Shown here: one piece after another, positions 35,747 through 44,376 of the stretch
Position numbering within the stretch: position 1 is the first letter of the stretch
Layout of the letters: every line of letters begins with the position of its first letter
Origin: Paenibacillus radicis (ex Xue et al. 2023)
GTDB lineage: Bacteria > Bacillota > Bacilli > Paenibacillales > NBRC-103111
Reading direction: 5' to 3'
Assembly: GCF_024722015.1 (NCBI RefSeq)
Contig: NZ_JANQBD010000001.1
Span: 558,001 to 622,000 of the forward strand
DNA length: 64,000 nt
The notes under the pieces: generated by a model
What the model was told of the DNA's origin: nothing
The model's database searches: none
What the model saw: the letters and a program-made list of their open reading frames with translations, nothing else
Program-made: the position numbers and the translations under genes

Positions 35747-36610
35747 TCCTTTGTACCCCCTCTCACTCTATCAACTCTGAGACCTGAACTCTAAACTCCT
35801 TTTCCAACTCCGTTCTTATATTTCTAATTGTATAAACCTAATGTCAGTAGAAAATTAACGAGATTTTAAGATAATGTTTAAACCTTACCGTTCTTTACAC
35901 TTTTCAGCACGAAAATGTGTCTAAACGGTCATATCGCTACAAAACCGGTAAGATAAGCGAGGAATAAGGGCTCAAAACCGAAATCAGCGCTTGACGAAGT
36001 CATTCGATTTCGTCTCCTTATCCAGCCTAGCCCTGGACAAAAACTTAAGAACGGTAATGACAGCGCACAAATTTATTCGACTTGAAGCCACTGCCTGCTC
36101 GCTCTGCTCCCAAAAAACTGCATTTATACATCCTTTAGCCGGTATTTCCGAAGTCTCATAGAATTCATGCAAATGTGCATTTATTTTTTCATTCTTAGCT
36201 GAAGCGGTGCGTTTTCCATGAAAATGGATGTACTTTTGCAGGTTTGTTCTCACTACAGCAATTCCGGTAGGAATATAACTGCATGTTTGCAGGATTTTGC
36301 GAGGACTAGTGGTCGTGGAGAGTCAAGTACTGATTTTGAGGTTGAGCCAGAAAAAGACCATACTTTTCTACAATCGTAGAACACATGGAGCGCGTGAGCC
36401 CTTCATTTACTTTTCAGCACCCCTGCACACATAATCTCAAAATGCCGCACCCAGGCTTATTAGCCATCTGGTTTCCGGAAGTTCCCGGGAAGAATAGTTC
36501 TATTAGGCGGTTCCATCCATATGAAATATATGGTAATATTAATACGAACGGTTGTTCTGTCGATTGTGTGAAAGGTGAAATCATAACGATGAAAGGATGG
36601 TGTAGGAACG
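35747..36610. repeat. Intergenic region with palindromic repeats and regulatory palindrome
   Basis: This 864-bp gap holds a repeat cluster at 36115-36295 and a palindrome TTCTAC-AATC-GTAGAA at 36366-36381. An 89-codon open frame on the minus strand (35984-36253) coincides with the repeats and is not called a gene. No promoter could be assigned with confidence. Confidence 0.5.
36115..36295. repeat. Second palindromic repeat family (CTGCA..ACATCC)
   Basis: CTGCATTTATACATCC (36118-36133) is mirrored by GGATGTACTTTTGCAG (36227-36242), with a further copy ACTGCATGTTTGCAGG (36279-36294) and a related arm near 36170-36186. The arrangement resembles the TTCCAGTTA elements but the sequence is different. 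Confidence 0.5.
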
Positions 36611-37405
36611 GTGACCGACCGGTATTCAGAAATAGACGGGGTGATCGAATATATTCACCAACGTATCTATGAACCGCTTTTGCTTGCCCGATTGGCCAAA
36701 TATGCAGGCTATAGTCCGTACCATTTCACACGCATTTTTAAGGAAAGAATCGGCCTCTCGCCACTCTACTATGTCTCTTCCCTCCGATTACAGAAGGCAA
36801 AAGACTTGTTGCTGCGCACAAATCTTACTGTTCGCGATATCGGGCTAGAGATCGGACAACAAAGTCTCGGAACCTTCACCACCCGGTTTACCGAACGGGT
36901 AGGCGTGACGCCGTCCGACTTTCGGAACTCTGCGCTGCAAGCCGGCGACCACTTGCGTACGTTACAGAAGCTTAACGATTGGCGCAATTCGCATCCTGCT
37001 TCACATCACTATTCAAGAGTAGAGGGGACTATCGAGGCGGAAATTCCTTTTGAGGGTGTCATTCTGATCGGGTTGTTTGCCAAGCCTATTCCTGAAGGAC
37101 TGCCCCTATATGGAACGCTGCTTTCTTCATTAGGGGATTTTTGCTTTACGGGAGTTAAGCCGGGTACCTATTATTTGATGGGCACATCAGTCTCGTGGGG
37201 AATGCAGGCTGTAGATTTTCTGCTTCCGCACACAACCCTGCGCACCCGATGGAAGGAGCCTATCATAGTCGAACCCTATCCCTCTGTCCTGCATCGGCAA
37301 GTTATGCTCCACGTCCCTCGCTTGGACGACCCTCCAATCCTGATTTCCCTGCCCGTACTTATGAAGAAGTTTCTGAGTGAGATTGCCTTAACTAGCAATC
37401 GATAA
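36611..37405 (+). CDS. AraC-family regulator with N-terminal HTH and unknown C-terminal domain
   Basis: The 264-residue protein starts at GTG and carries its AraC double helix-turn-helix at the N-terminus (about 5-105; KYAGYSPYHFTRIFKERIG and IGQQSLGTFTTRFTERVG). The remaining 155 residues (containing LFAKPIPEGLPLYG and VKPGTYYLMGTSVSW) form a domain I do not recognise. It lies 230 bp upstream of the serine hydrolase in the same direction and may control it. Confidence 0.88.
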   Translation: MTDRYSEIDGVIEYIHQRIYEPLLLARLAKYAGYSPYHFTRIFKERIGLSPLYYVSSLRLQKAKDLLLRTNLTVRDIGLEIGQQSLGTFTTRFTERVGVTPSDFRNSALQAGDHLRTLQKLNDWRNSHPASHHYSRVEGTIEAEIPFEGVILIGLFAKPIPEGLPLYGTLLSSLGDFCFTGVKPGTYYLMGTSVSWGMQAVDFLLPHTTLRTRWKEPIIVEPYPSVLHRQVMLHVPRLDDPPILISLPVLMKKFLSEIALTSNR

Positions 37406-37576
37406 GAAACCATAGCCAATGCTGCATGCTAAAATAGGAGGGATCTGAACATTCATTAAAGTGGAAACCAAGCTGACAAAGAAAGGAGAATTCATTAAGA
37501 ACATAGACCTATGATACCCAACCACAAGCAGGGCCTATTGCTCGATCAGCAATTTATTAATAAAGGAGTCACCTCT

Positions 37577-37639
37577 ATGGGAAACGTTCTGTTAGATCTA
37601 GTAATGTTATCCATTAGAAAGAACGGAGGGATCAGATGA
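37577..37639 (+). CDS. Upstream 20-residue ORF coupled to the serine hydrolase gene
   Basis: ATG 37577 follows a strong AAAGGAG by 8 nt and opens a 20-codon frame (MGNVLLDLVMLSIRKNGGIR) whose TGA overlaps the serine hydrolase start as ATGATGA. Such an arrangement couples translation of the two frames. Whether the peptide itself matters is unknown. Confidence 0.5.
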   Translation: MGNVLLDLVMLSIRKNGGIR

Positions 37640-38838
37640 TGAGCACGGGAGGATTGTCCAAGGAGCGGCTCGGTCGCATGCACAATGTCATGGCCGGCTA
37701 TGTCGAGCGCGGCGAAGTTCCCGGCCTTGTTACGCTAGTCAGCCGACGTGGCGAGGTTCATGTCGATGCAATCGGAATGAAAGCGATGGGGGGCAGCGAC
37801 CCGATGGAGCGAGACACCATCTTCCGTATCACTTCGATGACCAAGCCGATCACCGCCGCGGCGGCGATGATTCTAGTGGAAGAATGCAAGCTGCGGCTGG
37901 ATGAGCCGGTCGATCGGCTGCTGCCCGAATTGTCTAACCGCAGAGTTCTAAGACGGCTCGATGGGCCACTCGACGACATCGTGCCCGCGAATCGGCAGAT
38001 CACCTTGCGGGATCTGTTGACTTTAAGGTTGGGAATCGGAGCTGTAATGGCTCCCCCCAACCAGTACCCGATTCAGAAAGCGATAGCTGAAGCAGGGCTA
38101 GCCCCTGGGCCGAACCCTCCAGCACATCCGCCCGATGAATGGATGAAGCGCCTCGGCAGTCTGCCGCTGATTCATCAGCCGGGCGAGAGGTGGATGTACC
38201 ATACGGGTTCTGACATTCTCGGCGTACTGATCGCACGCGCCGCCGATCAGCAGCTGGAGGAGTTCCTCAGCGAACGAATCTTCCAGCCACTCGGAATGAA
38301 GGACACCGGTTTTCACGTACCGGCTGCCAAGCTGAAAAGACTTCCGCCAAGCTACATGACCCACCGCGAAACCGGAACACTCACGGTTCATGACGATCCC
38401 AGCTGCAGTCGATGGGGTCAGCCGCCCGCGTTTCAATCCGGCGGAGGCGGGCTCGTCTCGACTATAGATGACTATCTGGCGTTTTGTCAGATGATGCTGA
38501 ACAAAGGCCGGTACGGTCGCGAACGCATCTTGTCCAGGCCGTCGGTCGAGCTCATGACCTCCGACCAACTTACGCCGGAGCAGAAAGCGGAGGCAAGTAT
38601 ATTCTTCGATGACAAAAGCAGCTGGGGGTTCGGCGTTGGCATCACTACTCGGCGCGACAGTCTGGCCACGGTTCCCGGACGATTCGGCTGGGACGGTGCT
38701 GTGGGCACGTCCGGGTATTCCGATCCCAAAGAAGACATGGTCGGGATCCTGATGACCCAGCGCCTTATGGATTCACCTGTTCCTCCCAATGTCTTCGTCG
38801 ATTTCTGGACTTCTGCTTACCAATCCATCGATGATTGA
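37636..38838 (+). CDS. Serine hydrolase, beta-lactamase class C / DD-peptidase family
   Basis: The 400-residue protein has the nucleophile motif S67-M-T-K70, a Y188-H-T motif in the place of YxN, and the third box region FQSGGGGLVSTIDDY. No signal peptide is visible, so it may act inside the cell as an esterase or peptidase rather than on beta-lactams. GGAGGG precedes two adjacent ATG codons. Third positions are visibly richer in G and C than in neighbouring genes, which suggests acquisition from elsewhere. No metal or other domain is fused. Confidence 0.9.
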   Translation: MMSTGGLSKERLGRMHNVMAGYVERGEVPGLVTLVSRRGEVHVDAIGMKAMGGSDPMERDTIFRITSMTKPITAAAAMILVEECKLRLDEPVDRLLPELSNRRVLRRLDGPLDDIVPANRQITLRDLLTLRLGIGAVMAPPNQYPIQKAIAEAGLAPGPNPPAHPPDEWMKRLGSLPLIHQPGERWMYHTGSDILGVLIARAADQQLEEFLSERIFQPLGMKDTGFHVPAAKLKRLPPSYMTHRETGTLTVHDDPSCSRWGQPPAFQSGGGGLVSTIDDYLAFCQMMLNKGRYGRERILSRPSVELMTSDQLTPEQKAEASIFFDDKSSWGFGVGITTRRDSLATVPGRFGWDGAVGTSGYSDPKEDMVGILMTQRLMDSPVPPNVFVDFWTSAYQSIDD

Positions 38839-38965
38839 GGCCGCACACCTAACATACAACGCCACACCGTGTGCGGGGGGCTGCGCTCGATCACCACGCT
38901 CTCGGATTTCGAGTACTTCCTCATGCGCCAGAACTGCGACTCGAAGCACTACGCTTGCAGCACAA

Positions 38966-38982
38966 GAGGCTGTCCCAAAAGG
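38966..38982 (+). repeat. IS-end-like inverted repeat, left
   Basis: GAGGCTGTCCCAAAAGG resembles the terminal repeats of several Bacillales insertion sequences and is matched in inverted form at 39625-39639. No transposase lies between them. Confidence 0.4.
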
Positions 38983-39199
38983 GTATCAGTGAATGAATCA
39001 GTCCCAGATTATGAACAAATACGCCTCCAAAACCACTATGTAAGCGGAAATGGAAGCGTCTTTTTTAGGGAAGTTCCCATCAGAGTGGGGGGTTCGAAAA
39101 TCCAAAAATGAGTTCGGCCGCTTTTTGGATGTCGCTTAAGTGATGGGGCGAGAAGCGATGTTCAAAGGCTGCTTTCAATCTAGAGGAGACCATGATTTG

Positions 39200-39580
39200 T
39201 CGGGAGGCTGCGATAAGAAAAGAAATAAATGGAAATCCTCACGCTAATCCAGCGTGGATATCGCCTGAAATCAATCTAACTGGAAAAACTAACTCTAATA
39301 GAGGGGATATGGTGGATATTAGCCAAAATACGTAGAATTAGCATGAGAAATTCCAGCTATAAGACTTGGAACGCTATTTTCGGAGTAACTAACTTGACAT
39401 TTTCCTGATAATTGCACAGAGTGCGCCAGACTGCCATGCAATGCCGTAACCGAACCACGAACCCGATACCCGCGATTAGCACGCGTTGGAAAGCTACCTC
39501 ATCTTATGCGTCACTGAATACACAAGAATGTGTAAAAGAGCCTTCAACTATTAAAGTGGAATTGAGGGCTCTTTTGCAAC
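39200..39580 (-). repeat. Long dispersed element, copy 2 (inverted relative to copy 1)
   Basis: Read on the minus strand from 39580 it contains the hairpin AAAAGAGCC..CTCTTTT, then CGTGCTAATCGCGGGTATCG, GGTTACGGCATTGCATGGCA, GTGCAATTATCAGGAAAATG and three TTCCAGTTA-type arms (39338, 39283, 39230), the same blocks in the same order as 23893-24330. Confidence 0.7.
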
Positions 39581-39605
39581 CATCTATTCAGGATAAAATG
39601 GTGGA

Positions 39606-39639
39606 GGGGTTGTCTCAAAATGTCTTTTGGGACAGCCCC
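39606..39639. terminator. Strong hairpin built from the IS-end-like repeat
   Basis: GGGGTTGTCTCAAAA pairs with TTTTGGGACAGCCCC (two G-U pairs) around TGTC, followed by TTTACTTTCC on the plus strand. It could terminate transcription and carries the right-hand copy of the repeat at 38966. Confidence 0.55.
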
Positions 39640-39778
39640 TTTACTTTCCTTATAGTTACTACTTTAGTTTCCTCACAGCTTATGCATTAGTTTCATTTCA
39701 GTTGCTACTTCCTCACAACTGCTATCTTACTCTTTACATCAGCTGCCGCTTCCTTCAGCACATCCTCTACTCGTAAGG

Positions 39779-40600
39779 CTACAGCGTTACTGCAGGCAAG
39801 CAATATTTCTGTATCACTTCGGCCACAGCATCCTCAAGATGTGATTTGGCAACATATTGTGCATGGGCTTTGAGCTCAGGATGGGCATTCCCGACAGCTA
39901 CTCCCAAGCCGGCCGTGCGAATCATTTCTAGATCGTTTAAATTATCACCGATAGCTATCACTTCCTGCATATCGATTCCGAGCCGGTTTACCAGCATTTC
40001 TAGAGCCTGTCCTTTGGACACCGACCGGGGCAGCACCTCCAAATACGTCGGCTCCGAGCGTACCAATTCACAGAGCACTCCTACCACTGGCTCCAGTATT
40101 TCCATTAATTGGCAAAAGTCACCATCTTCTTTTATTACCAATATTTTATTGACTTCACTTTGCTTCAAAAATTCAGGAGACTCCCAGCTATGACATTGCA
40201 CCCTATCCTTCTTCATATATTCCTCGATAGGCTCCGTGATTTCTTTCACCCATATTTTCCTGTCGGCGTAAAAAATCATATCATGTGGGTAATTCTCTAT
40301 CAATCGAAGACATCTGTCAATTACATCCTGCCTAAGAATGGCTTCAAAATGACATTGCTCCGTATCGAAATCGACGATTTTACCGCCGTTGTATAAGATG
40401 ACCGGATGACGAATATCCAACTCCATCGCATAGGGGTACGCAGCCTCTTCTACCCGGCCGGTTGCAAGCGTAACGATCCCGCCCTGCTGTTGAAAAGCGT
40501 TGATCATTTCCTTGTTCCGCTCACTGATCTTTTGCTGCAAATCCACCAGCGTCCCGTCAATATCAGTGACGACCATGCGGTAGCGTTGTTGGGATGGCAT
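39779..40600 (-). CDS. Cof-type HAD-IIB phosphatase
   Basis: The 273-residue protein has VVTDIDGTLVD (about 10-20), TLATGR (about 44-49), a type IIB cap and GDNLNDLEMI (about 218-227). Cof-type enzymes dephosphorylate sugar phosphates and related metabolites. Its ATG shares one base with the stop of the metallo-hydrolase gene upstream. As last gene of the LacI-controlled importer operon it probably removes phosphate from the imported compound or its product. Confidence 0.92.
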   Translation of the reverse strand: MPSQQRYRMVVTDIDGTLVDLQQKISERNKEMINAFQQQGGIVTLATGRVEEAAYPYAMELDIRHPVILYNGGKIVDFDTEQCHFEAILRQDVIDRCLRLIENYPHDMIFYADRKIWVKEITEPIEEYMKKDRVQCHSWESPEFLKQSEVNKILVIKEDGDFCQLMEILEPVVGVLCELVRSEPTYLEVLPRSVSKGQALEMLVNRLGIDMQEVIAIGDNLNDLEMIRTAGLGVAVGNAHPELKAHAQYVAKSHLEDAVAEVIQKYCLPAVTL

Positions 40601-41523
40601 TATTTCAATTCAATCCTTTCCGGAGCGAGCGGTAAGCTGGATGCAAGATAAAGCGTGTCCGGCTGTGAGCCTGTAACATATAACATGCTTTCCGAGGCTT
40701 GCGCAATCCGGTTCCAATCATCCCGAAACCGTTCGTATTCCGTGTTATTATTTGTTATTAATACCCAATCTGGCGATAGCAGCCTGAGCAGATCTTCGTT
40801 CCATCCATCTGCCATACCATGATGGCCAACCTTGAACCCGCTTGGCCGCAGTTGCTCGTTTTCCATAATCCGTTCCCAGTTCGACAGCAGCGCATCGCCG
40901 CTGAATAAAAACAGCTGCTGGCCATCTGTCTGTTCAAGAAGCCAGACGCTGCTGTCCCGATTCGATGATGAATCGAAGGCGACCAGCAGCTTCTCTTGTA
41001 TTTCCGTCTCCAGATGAGAAGAACATAGCTGTTGAAGATTGCTGTAGGCTGGTAGATCACTTATATGCAGAGGATCAAGATGCCGCAGCATAAATGGCCC
41101 GAACGTCCATGAAGCCGTCTCACCAAAAGGCTGACGTAAAGTAACGGCTGTTTTTTGCCGGCGAAGCAGCTCCCATAATTGATTGTAATCATTTAACATT
41201 CGAGCGGTTTGAACGGCTTTTGGATGCCGCATTTCACCCAAACCAAGCGTCAGCTCCGGATAAGGCAGAACCGCCTCCACTATCGGAATGTGCTCCGCCA
41301 CCTCAAGCAAGCCAGTCAGATGATCGGGATGAAGATGAGTTAGAATCATCAAGTCGATCTGCTTCCAGCCTCTTTCCTGCACGAAACGATATGGCCTGAC
41401 GGAGTCATGAAAGAAATGATCCCCTCCGTCCATTAGGATGACAGCGACTCCGTTATCCGTCGGGATTTCGAGAAAAAAGGCGTCACCCCGCCCAACATTC
41501 AGCGCATATAATACAGGTTTCAT
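40600..41523 (-). CDS. Metallo-beta-lactamase-fold hydrolase, ComEC/Rec2-like domain
   Basis: The 307-residue protein starts with NVGRGDAFFLEIP, has the metal-binding LTHLHPDHLTG (HxHxDH, about 60-70), a FSGDALLSNWE block and KVGHHGMADG. This is the pattern of stand-alone ComEC-like MBL hydrolases. It has no signal peptide. It overlaps the ATPase gene by 4 nt and the HAD gene by 1 nt, so the three are tightly coupled. Hydrolysis of a phosphodiester before the HAD step is a possible role, inferred from context. Confidence 0.87.
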   Translation of the reverse strand: MKPVLYALNVGRGDAFFLEIPTDNGVAVILMDGGDHFFHDSVRPYRFVQERGWKQIDLMILTHLHPDHLTGLLEVAEHIPIVEAVLPYPELTLGLGEMRHPKAVQTARMLNDYNQLWELLRRQKTAVTLRQPFGETASWTFGPFMLRHLDPLHISDLPAYSNLQQLCSSHLETEIQEKLLVAFDSSSNRDSSVWLLEQTDGQQLFLFSGDALLSNWERIMENEQLRPSGFKVGHHGMADGWNEDLLRLLSPDWVLITNNNTEYERFRDDWNRIAQASESMLYVTGSQPDTLYLASSLPLAPERIELK

Positions 41524-42617
41524 GATTGCTCTCCAATTAACATATGTATTTTCTTTTTGTCCACAACAAGATCGATTTGGCCTTCCAGATATCCGCGAAC
41601 GCTAGGACTGGAATCATCTATAATCCACTGCATAGATCCAGCCTCCGCCCAATATCTGATCATTCGTCCAAGAAAGCTGCTTCTTGTTATGTACCCGCTC
41701 CATACATTATCACTGCTTCCATAGCTGCCTTCCCTTGGTAAGACAGAGATGCATTCCGGTCTTATAACCAGTGTCACCTTATCGCCCAGTTTTGCAGAAT
41801 ACCCGGTTTTATCCACTTTGATCGCTATATCGGCACATTTGACCATATAGTCCTGCGACTCAACTCCAACTACTTCGCCGTCCACAAAGTTGGCTACCCC
41901 TACGAAATCGGCTACAAACTTGTTGTTAGGCTTGAAATAAACTTCCCATGGAGTACCGACTTGATAGATGGTTCCTTTGTTAAACACAGCGATCCGGTCA
42001 GATAATGACAGAGCCTCATCCTGGTCATGGGTTACGAAAATAGCGGTTATACCGGCACGCTGCTGCATTTCCCTGATATCGTTCCTCACTTCGACGCGCA
42101 TTTTGGCATCCAGATTACTTAAAGGCTCATCCATCAGCAAAATGTTTTGTCCAATGATCAACGCCCTTGCGAACGCAACCCGCTGCTGTTGTCCACCGCT
42201 CATCTGCTTCGGATACCTGTGCTCCATTCCCTGCAATCCGAACATATCGAGCATCGTTCCGACTTTTTCCTTGATCTCATTTGAGGGTATCCGTTTCAGC
42301 TTCAAGCCATAGGCAATATTCTCAAAAACAGTCATATGGGGAAAAAGCGCATATTCTTGAAAAACGAGCGGGGTGTTTCTTTTGTACACCGGCGTGCCGT
42401 TCACTTTATTCCCTTCAATGTAAATGCTTCCCGAATCGGGTTCGTGAAAACCGGCGATCAGCCTCATCAGCGTCGTTTTACCGCAGCCGCTTGGCCCAAG
42501 CAGCGTGGTAAAGCTGCCTCTCTCTATATCCAGCGATACATTATTGATAGCTTTGAAAGCTCCGAACTGCTTCGTCACGCTTTCAATTTTGATAATCGAA
42601 TTCTGTGCGCTCATCAT
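41520..42617 (-). CDS. ABC transporter ATP-binding protein (PotA/FbpC type)
   Basis: The 365-residue ATPase has Walker A GPSGCGKTT (about 41-49), signature MSGGQQQRVAFARAL, Walker B ILLMDEPLSNLDAKMR and a C-terminal TOBE-like domain. It energises the double-domain permease encoded 9 nt upstream. It is the only ABC importer ATPase in the window. Two adjacent ATG codons follow GGAGG; either could start it. Confidence 0.94.
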   Translation of the reverse strand: MMSAQNSIIKIESVTKQFGAFKAINNVSLDIERGSFTTLLGPSGCGKTTLMRLIAGFHEPDSGSIYIEGNKVNGTPVYKRNTPLVFQEYALFPHMTVFENIAYGLKLKRIPSNEIKEKVGTMLDMFGLQGMEHRYPKQMSGGQQQRVAFARALIIGQNILLMDEPLSNLDAKMRVEVRNDIREMQQRAGITAIFVTHDQDEALSLSDRIAVFNKGTIYQVGTPWEVYFKPNNKFVADFVGVANFVDGEVVGVESQDYMVKCADIAIKVDKTGYSAKLGDKVTLVIRPECISVLPREGSYGSSDNVWSGYITRSSFLGRMIRYWAEAGSMQWIIDDSSPSVRGYLEGQIDLVVDKKKIHMLIGEQS

Positions 42618-42626
42618 CTGCCTCCG

Positions 42627-44273
42627 TTATAACCCAATGGATTTACCCTGTTCTTTCATAAAAAGCCGGGCTATGGCCAGTACAGCGAATGCGATGGAAA
42701 TAAGCACAACCGTAAACGCCGATGCGCTGCCCCAAGCGCCATTTTGCACAAGGCCTAGAATCGATACAGTCCCGACCGAAGTTCCCGCCGAATAAATAAA
42801 TATAATAACGCTTAAGCAAGTCACTGATCGTAAAAAGGAAAGGACAAGTCCCGAAAGAAAAGGTCCTCTGAGCAGGGGAAGCAGGATGTTCTTGAAGGTT
42901 CTAAAATTGCCGGCCCCCATATTAAGCGACGCCTCCTCCAGAGAGCTTCCAATCTGCTGCAGACCCGCAAGACTCGCGCTATAGCAGGTCGGTAAATTCC
43001 AGAACATTAATGCAAGTATCATAATGGTGGAAGTTCCCGTGAGCACAAGCGGCCCTTCGTTAAAAGCAATCGCAAAACCGAGTCCCAGAAATACGCCGGG
43101 AACAGCTCCAGGCAAAATAGCCAGAAAATCCAGTAGACGGTTGATCCCGATCTGCCTTCTTTGCACGATATACGCAAGCGGTAGCGAAAACAATGCTGCT
43201 GCAACCGAGGAAATAAGCGCGAACTTGATGCTGTTGAACATTTCCTTTCCTTTAGCGAGCACATAGTTCATATTGTTCAGAGTGAACGACCAGTCATATC
43301 CCCATGTCTTCGTAAAAGCACCGTAAAACAGCACCCCATAGACGGCTAAAATAACAATCGTAACGAACAAACAGAAGGAGAACAAACCCCATTTTATATA
43401 AAAAGGGACAGGATACGGCTCTAAGGATGTTTCTTTACCGGTGACGGTTACATAGGAGCGTTGTCCTACCCAATTTCTGTTCAGTATAAACAACCCAAGC
43501 GCTGGAACGAGTAGAGCGGTCGACAACATCGCCGCCGAAGGCAGGTCGAACAATCCAGCCATCTGCATATAAGCCTCTGTCGGAAGAAGAGTGTAGTTTC
43601 CTCCGATAATCATCGGGTTGCCGAAATCAGCCAGCACATTCATGGCGGCAATCAGCGCCCCTCCTGCAATTCCCGGTCTGCATAGCGGAAAAAATACATC
43701 CTTAAATACTTGCCAGCGCGTTGCTCCCAAGTTATAGGCCGCATACTCCAGGTTCGTTGGACCTGCTTTGAGAACCCCGTTAATGACAGCATACGCATAG
43801 GGGAAAAATGTAATGGTCTGAACAAGCCATAACCCGTGCCAGCCATAAATATCGATATTAATGTGCAGCACATGCTTGGAAATGATCCCCTGCCTGCCGA
43901 ATAGCAGAATGTAAGACAGTGCTACGATAAAAGGAGGTGAGACAACCGGCAAAAGGGTAATAAAGCGGAACAGCCCTTTGAGCGGAATATTCAGCCTTGT
44001 AATGGCGTAGGCGAACAGAAAAGCGACTACGGTGCAGGAAATGGTAGAAATCAGCGTCATGAATAAGCTGTTTAACGCTGCATGATACCAACGTGAATTG
44101 GTAAACAGGTTTAAGTAATCGTTCCATTGCGGGAAGCTTATCACTTTGATGATCGGCCAGCATACAAAATAAACGGTGATGATAATAATCGCTACTATAA
44201 GGATAGCCAGAAGCGGCTCGTGCTTTAATCGCTTCATATCGGCCCATGCTTCTTTAACAGCACGTGAGGTCAA
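42627..44273 (-). CDS. ABC transporter fused permease (FbpB/AfuB type)
   Basis: The 548-residue protein is two permease domains in one chain, each with about six membrane segments and an EAA loop (LEYAAYNLGATRWQVFKD, about 175, and LEEASLNMGAGNFRTFKN, about 445). This layout is found in ferric iron, thiamine, 2-aminoethylphosphonate and hexose-phosphate (Afu) importers. The start is TTG with AAAGGTG upstream. The HAD and metallo-hydrolase genes in the operon argue for an organophosphate rather than iron. Confidence 0.92.
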   Translation of the reverse strand: MTSRAVKEAWADMKRLKHEPLLAILIVAIIIITVYFVCWPIIKVISFPQWNDYLNLFTNSRWYHAALNSLFMTLISTISCTVVAFLFAYAITRLNIPLKGLFRFITLLPVVSPPFIVALSYILLFGRQGIISKHVLHINIDIYGWHGLWLVQTITFFPYAYAVINGVLKAGPTNLEYAAYNLGATRWQVFKDVFFPLCRPGIAGGALIAAMNVLADFGNPMIIGGNYTLLPTEAYMQMAGLFDLPSAAMLSTALLVPALGLFILNRNWVGQRSYVTVTGKETSLEPYPVPFYIKWGLFSFCLFVTIVILAVYGVLFYGAFTKTWGYDWSFTLNNMNYVLAKGKEMFNSIKFALISSVAAALFSLPLAYIVQRRQIGINRLLDFLAILPGAVPGVFLGLGFAIAFNEGPLVLTGTSTIMILALMFWNLPTCYSASLAGLQQIGSSLEEASLNMGAGNFRTFKNILLPLLRGPFLSGLVLSFLRSVTCLSVIIFIYSAGTSVGTVSILGLVQNGAWGSASAFTVVLISIAFAVLAIARLFMKEQGKSIGL

Positions 44274-44376
44274 GGCAGGTCACACCTTTCCATTGCTAAA
44301 TTTGCCTGTGCGGCAAGAGAGATGCCGCCCCCGCACAGACAAGTCAGCAATTAGCTTTCTTTGGCTGTAGGTCTTG

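Larger units (their letters stand above)
38839..39778. repeat. Gene-free region with IS-end-like repeats and a long dispersed element
   Basis: It begins with a GC-rich 120-bp stretch whose plus frame reads sensibly (GGLRSITTLSDFEYFLMRQN) but has no start or recognised family, perhaps a gene relic. GAGGCTGTCCCAAAAGG (38966-38982) faces TTTTGGGACAGCCCC (39625-39639). Between them lies the inverted copy of the 24-kb element. Confidence 0.55.

Noticed and set aside
35984..36253. 89-codon gene on the minus strand
   Set aside because: It coincides with a cluster of palindromic repeats, has no ribosome binding site and no family features.
37636..38838. Secreted beta-lactamase conferring resistance
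   Set aside because: No signal peptide and YHT in place of the usual YxN motif; the broader serine hydrolase family call is safer.
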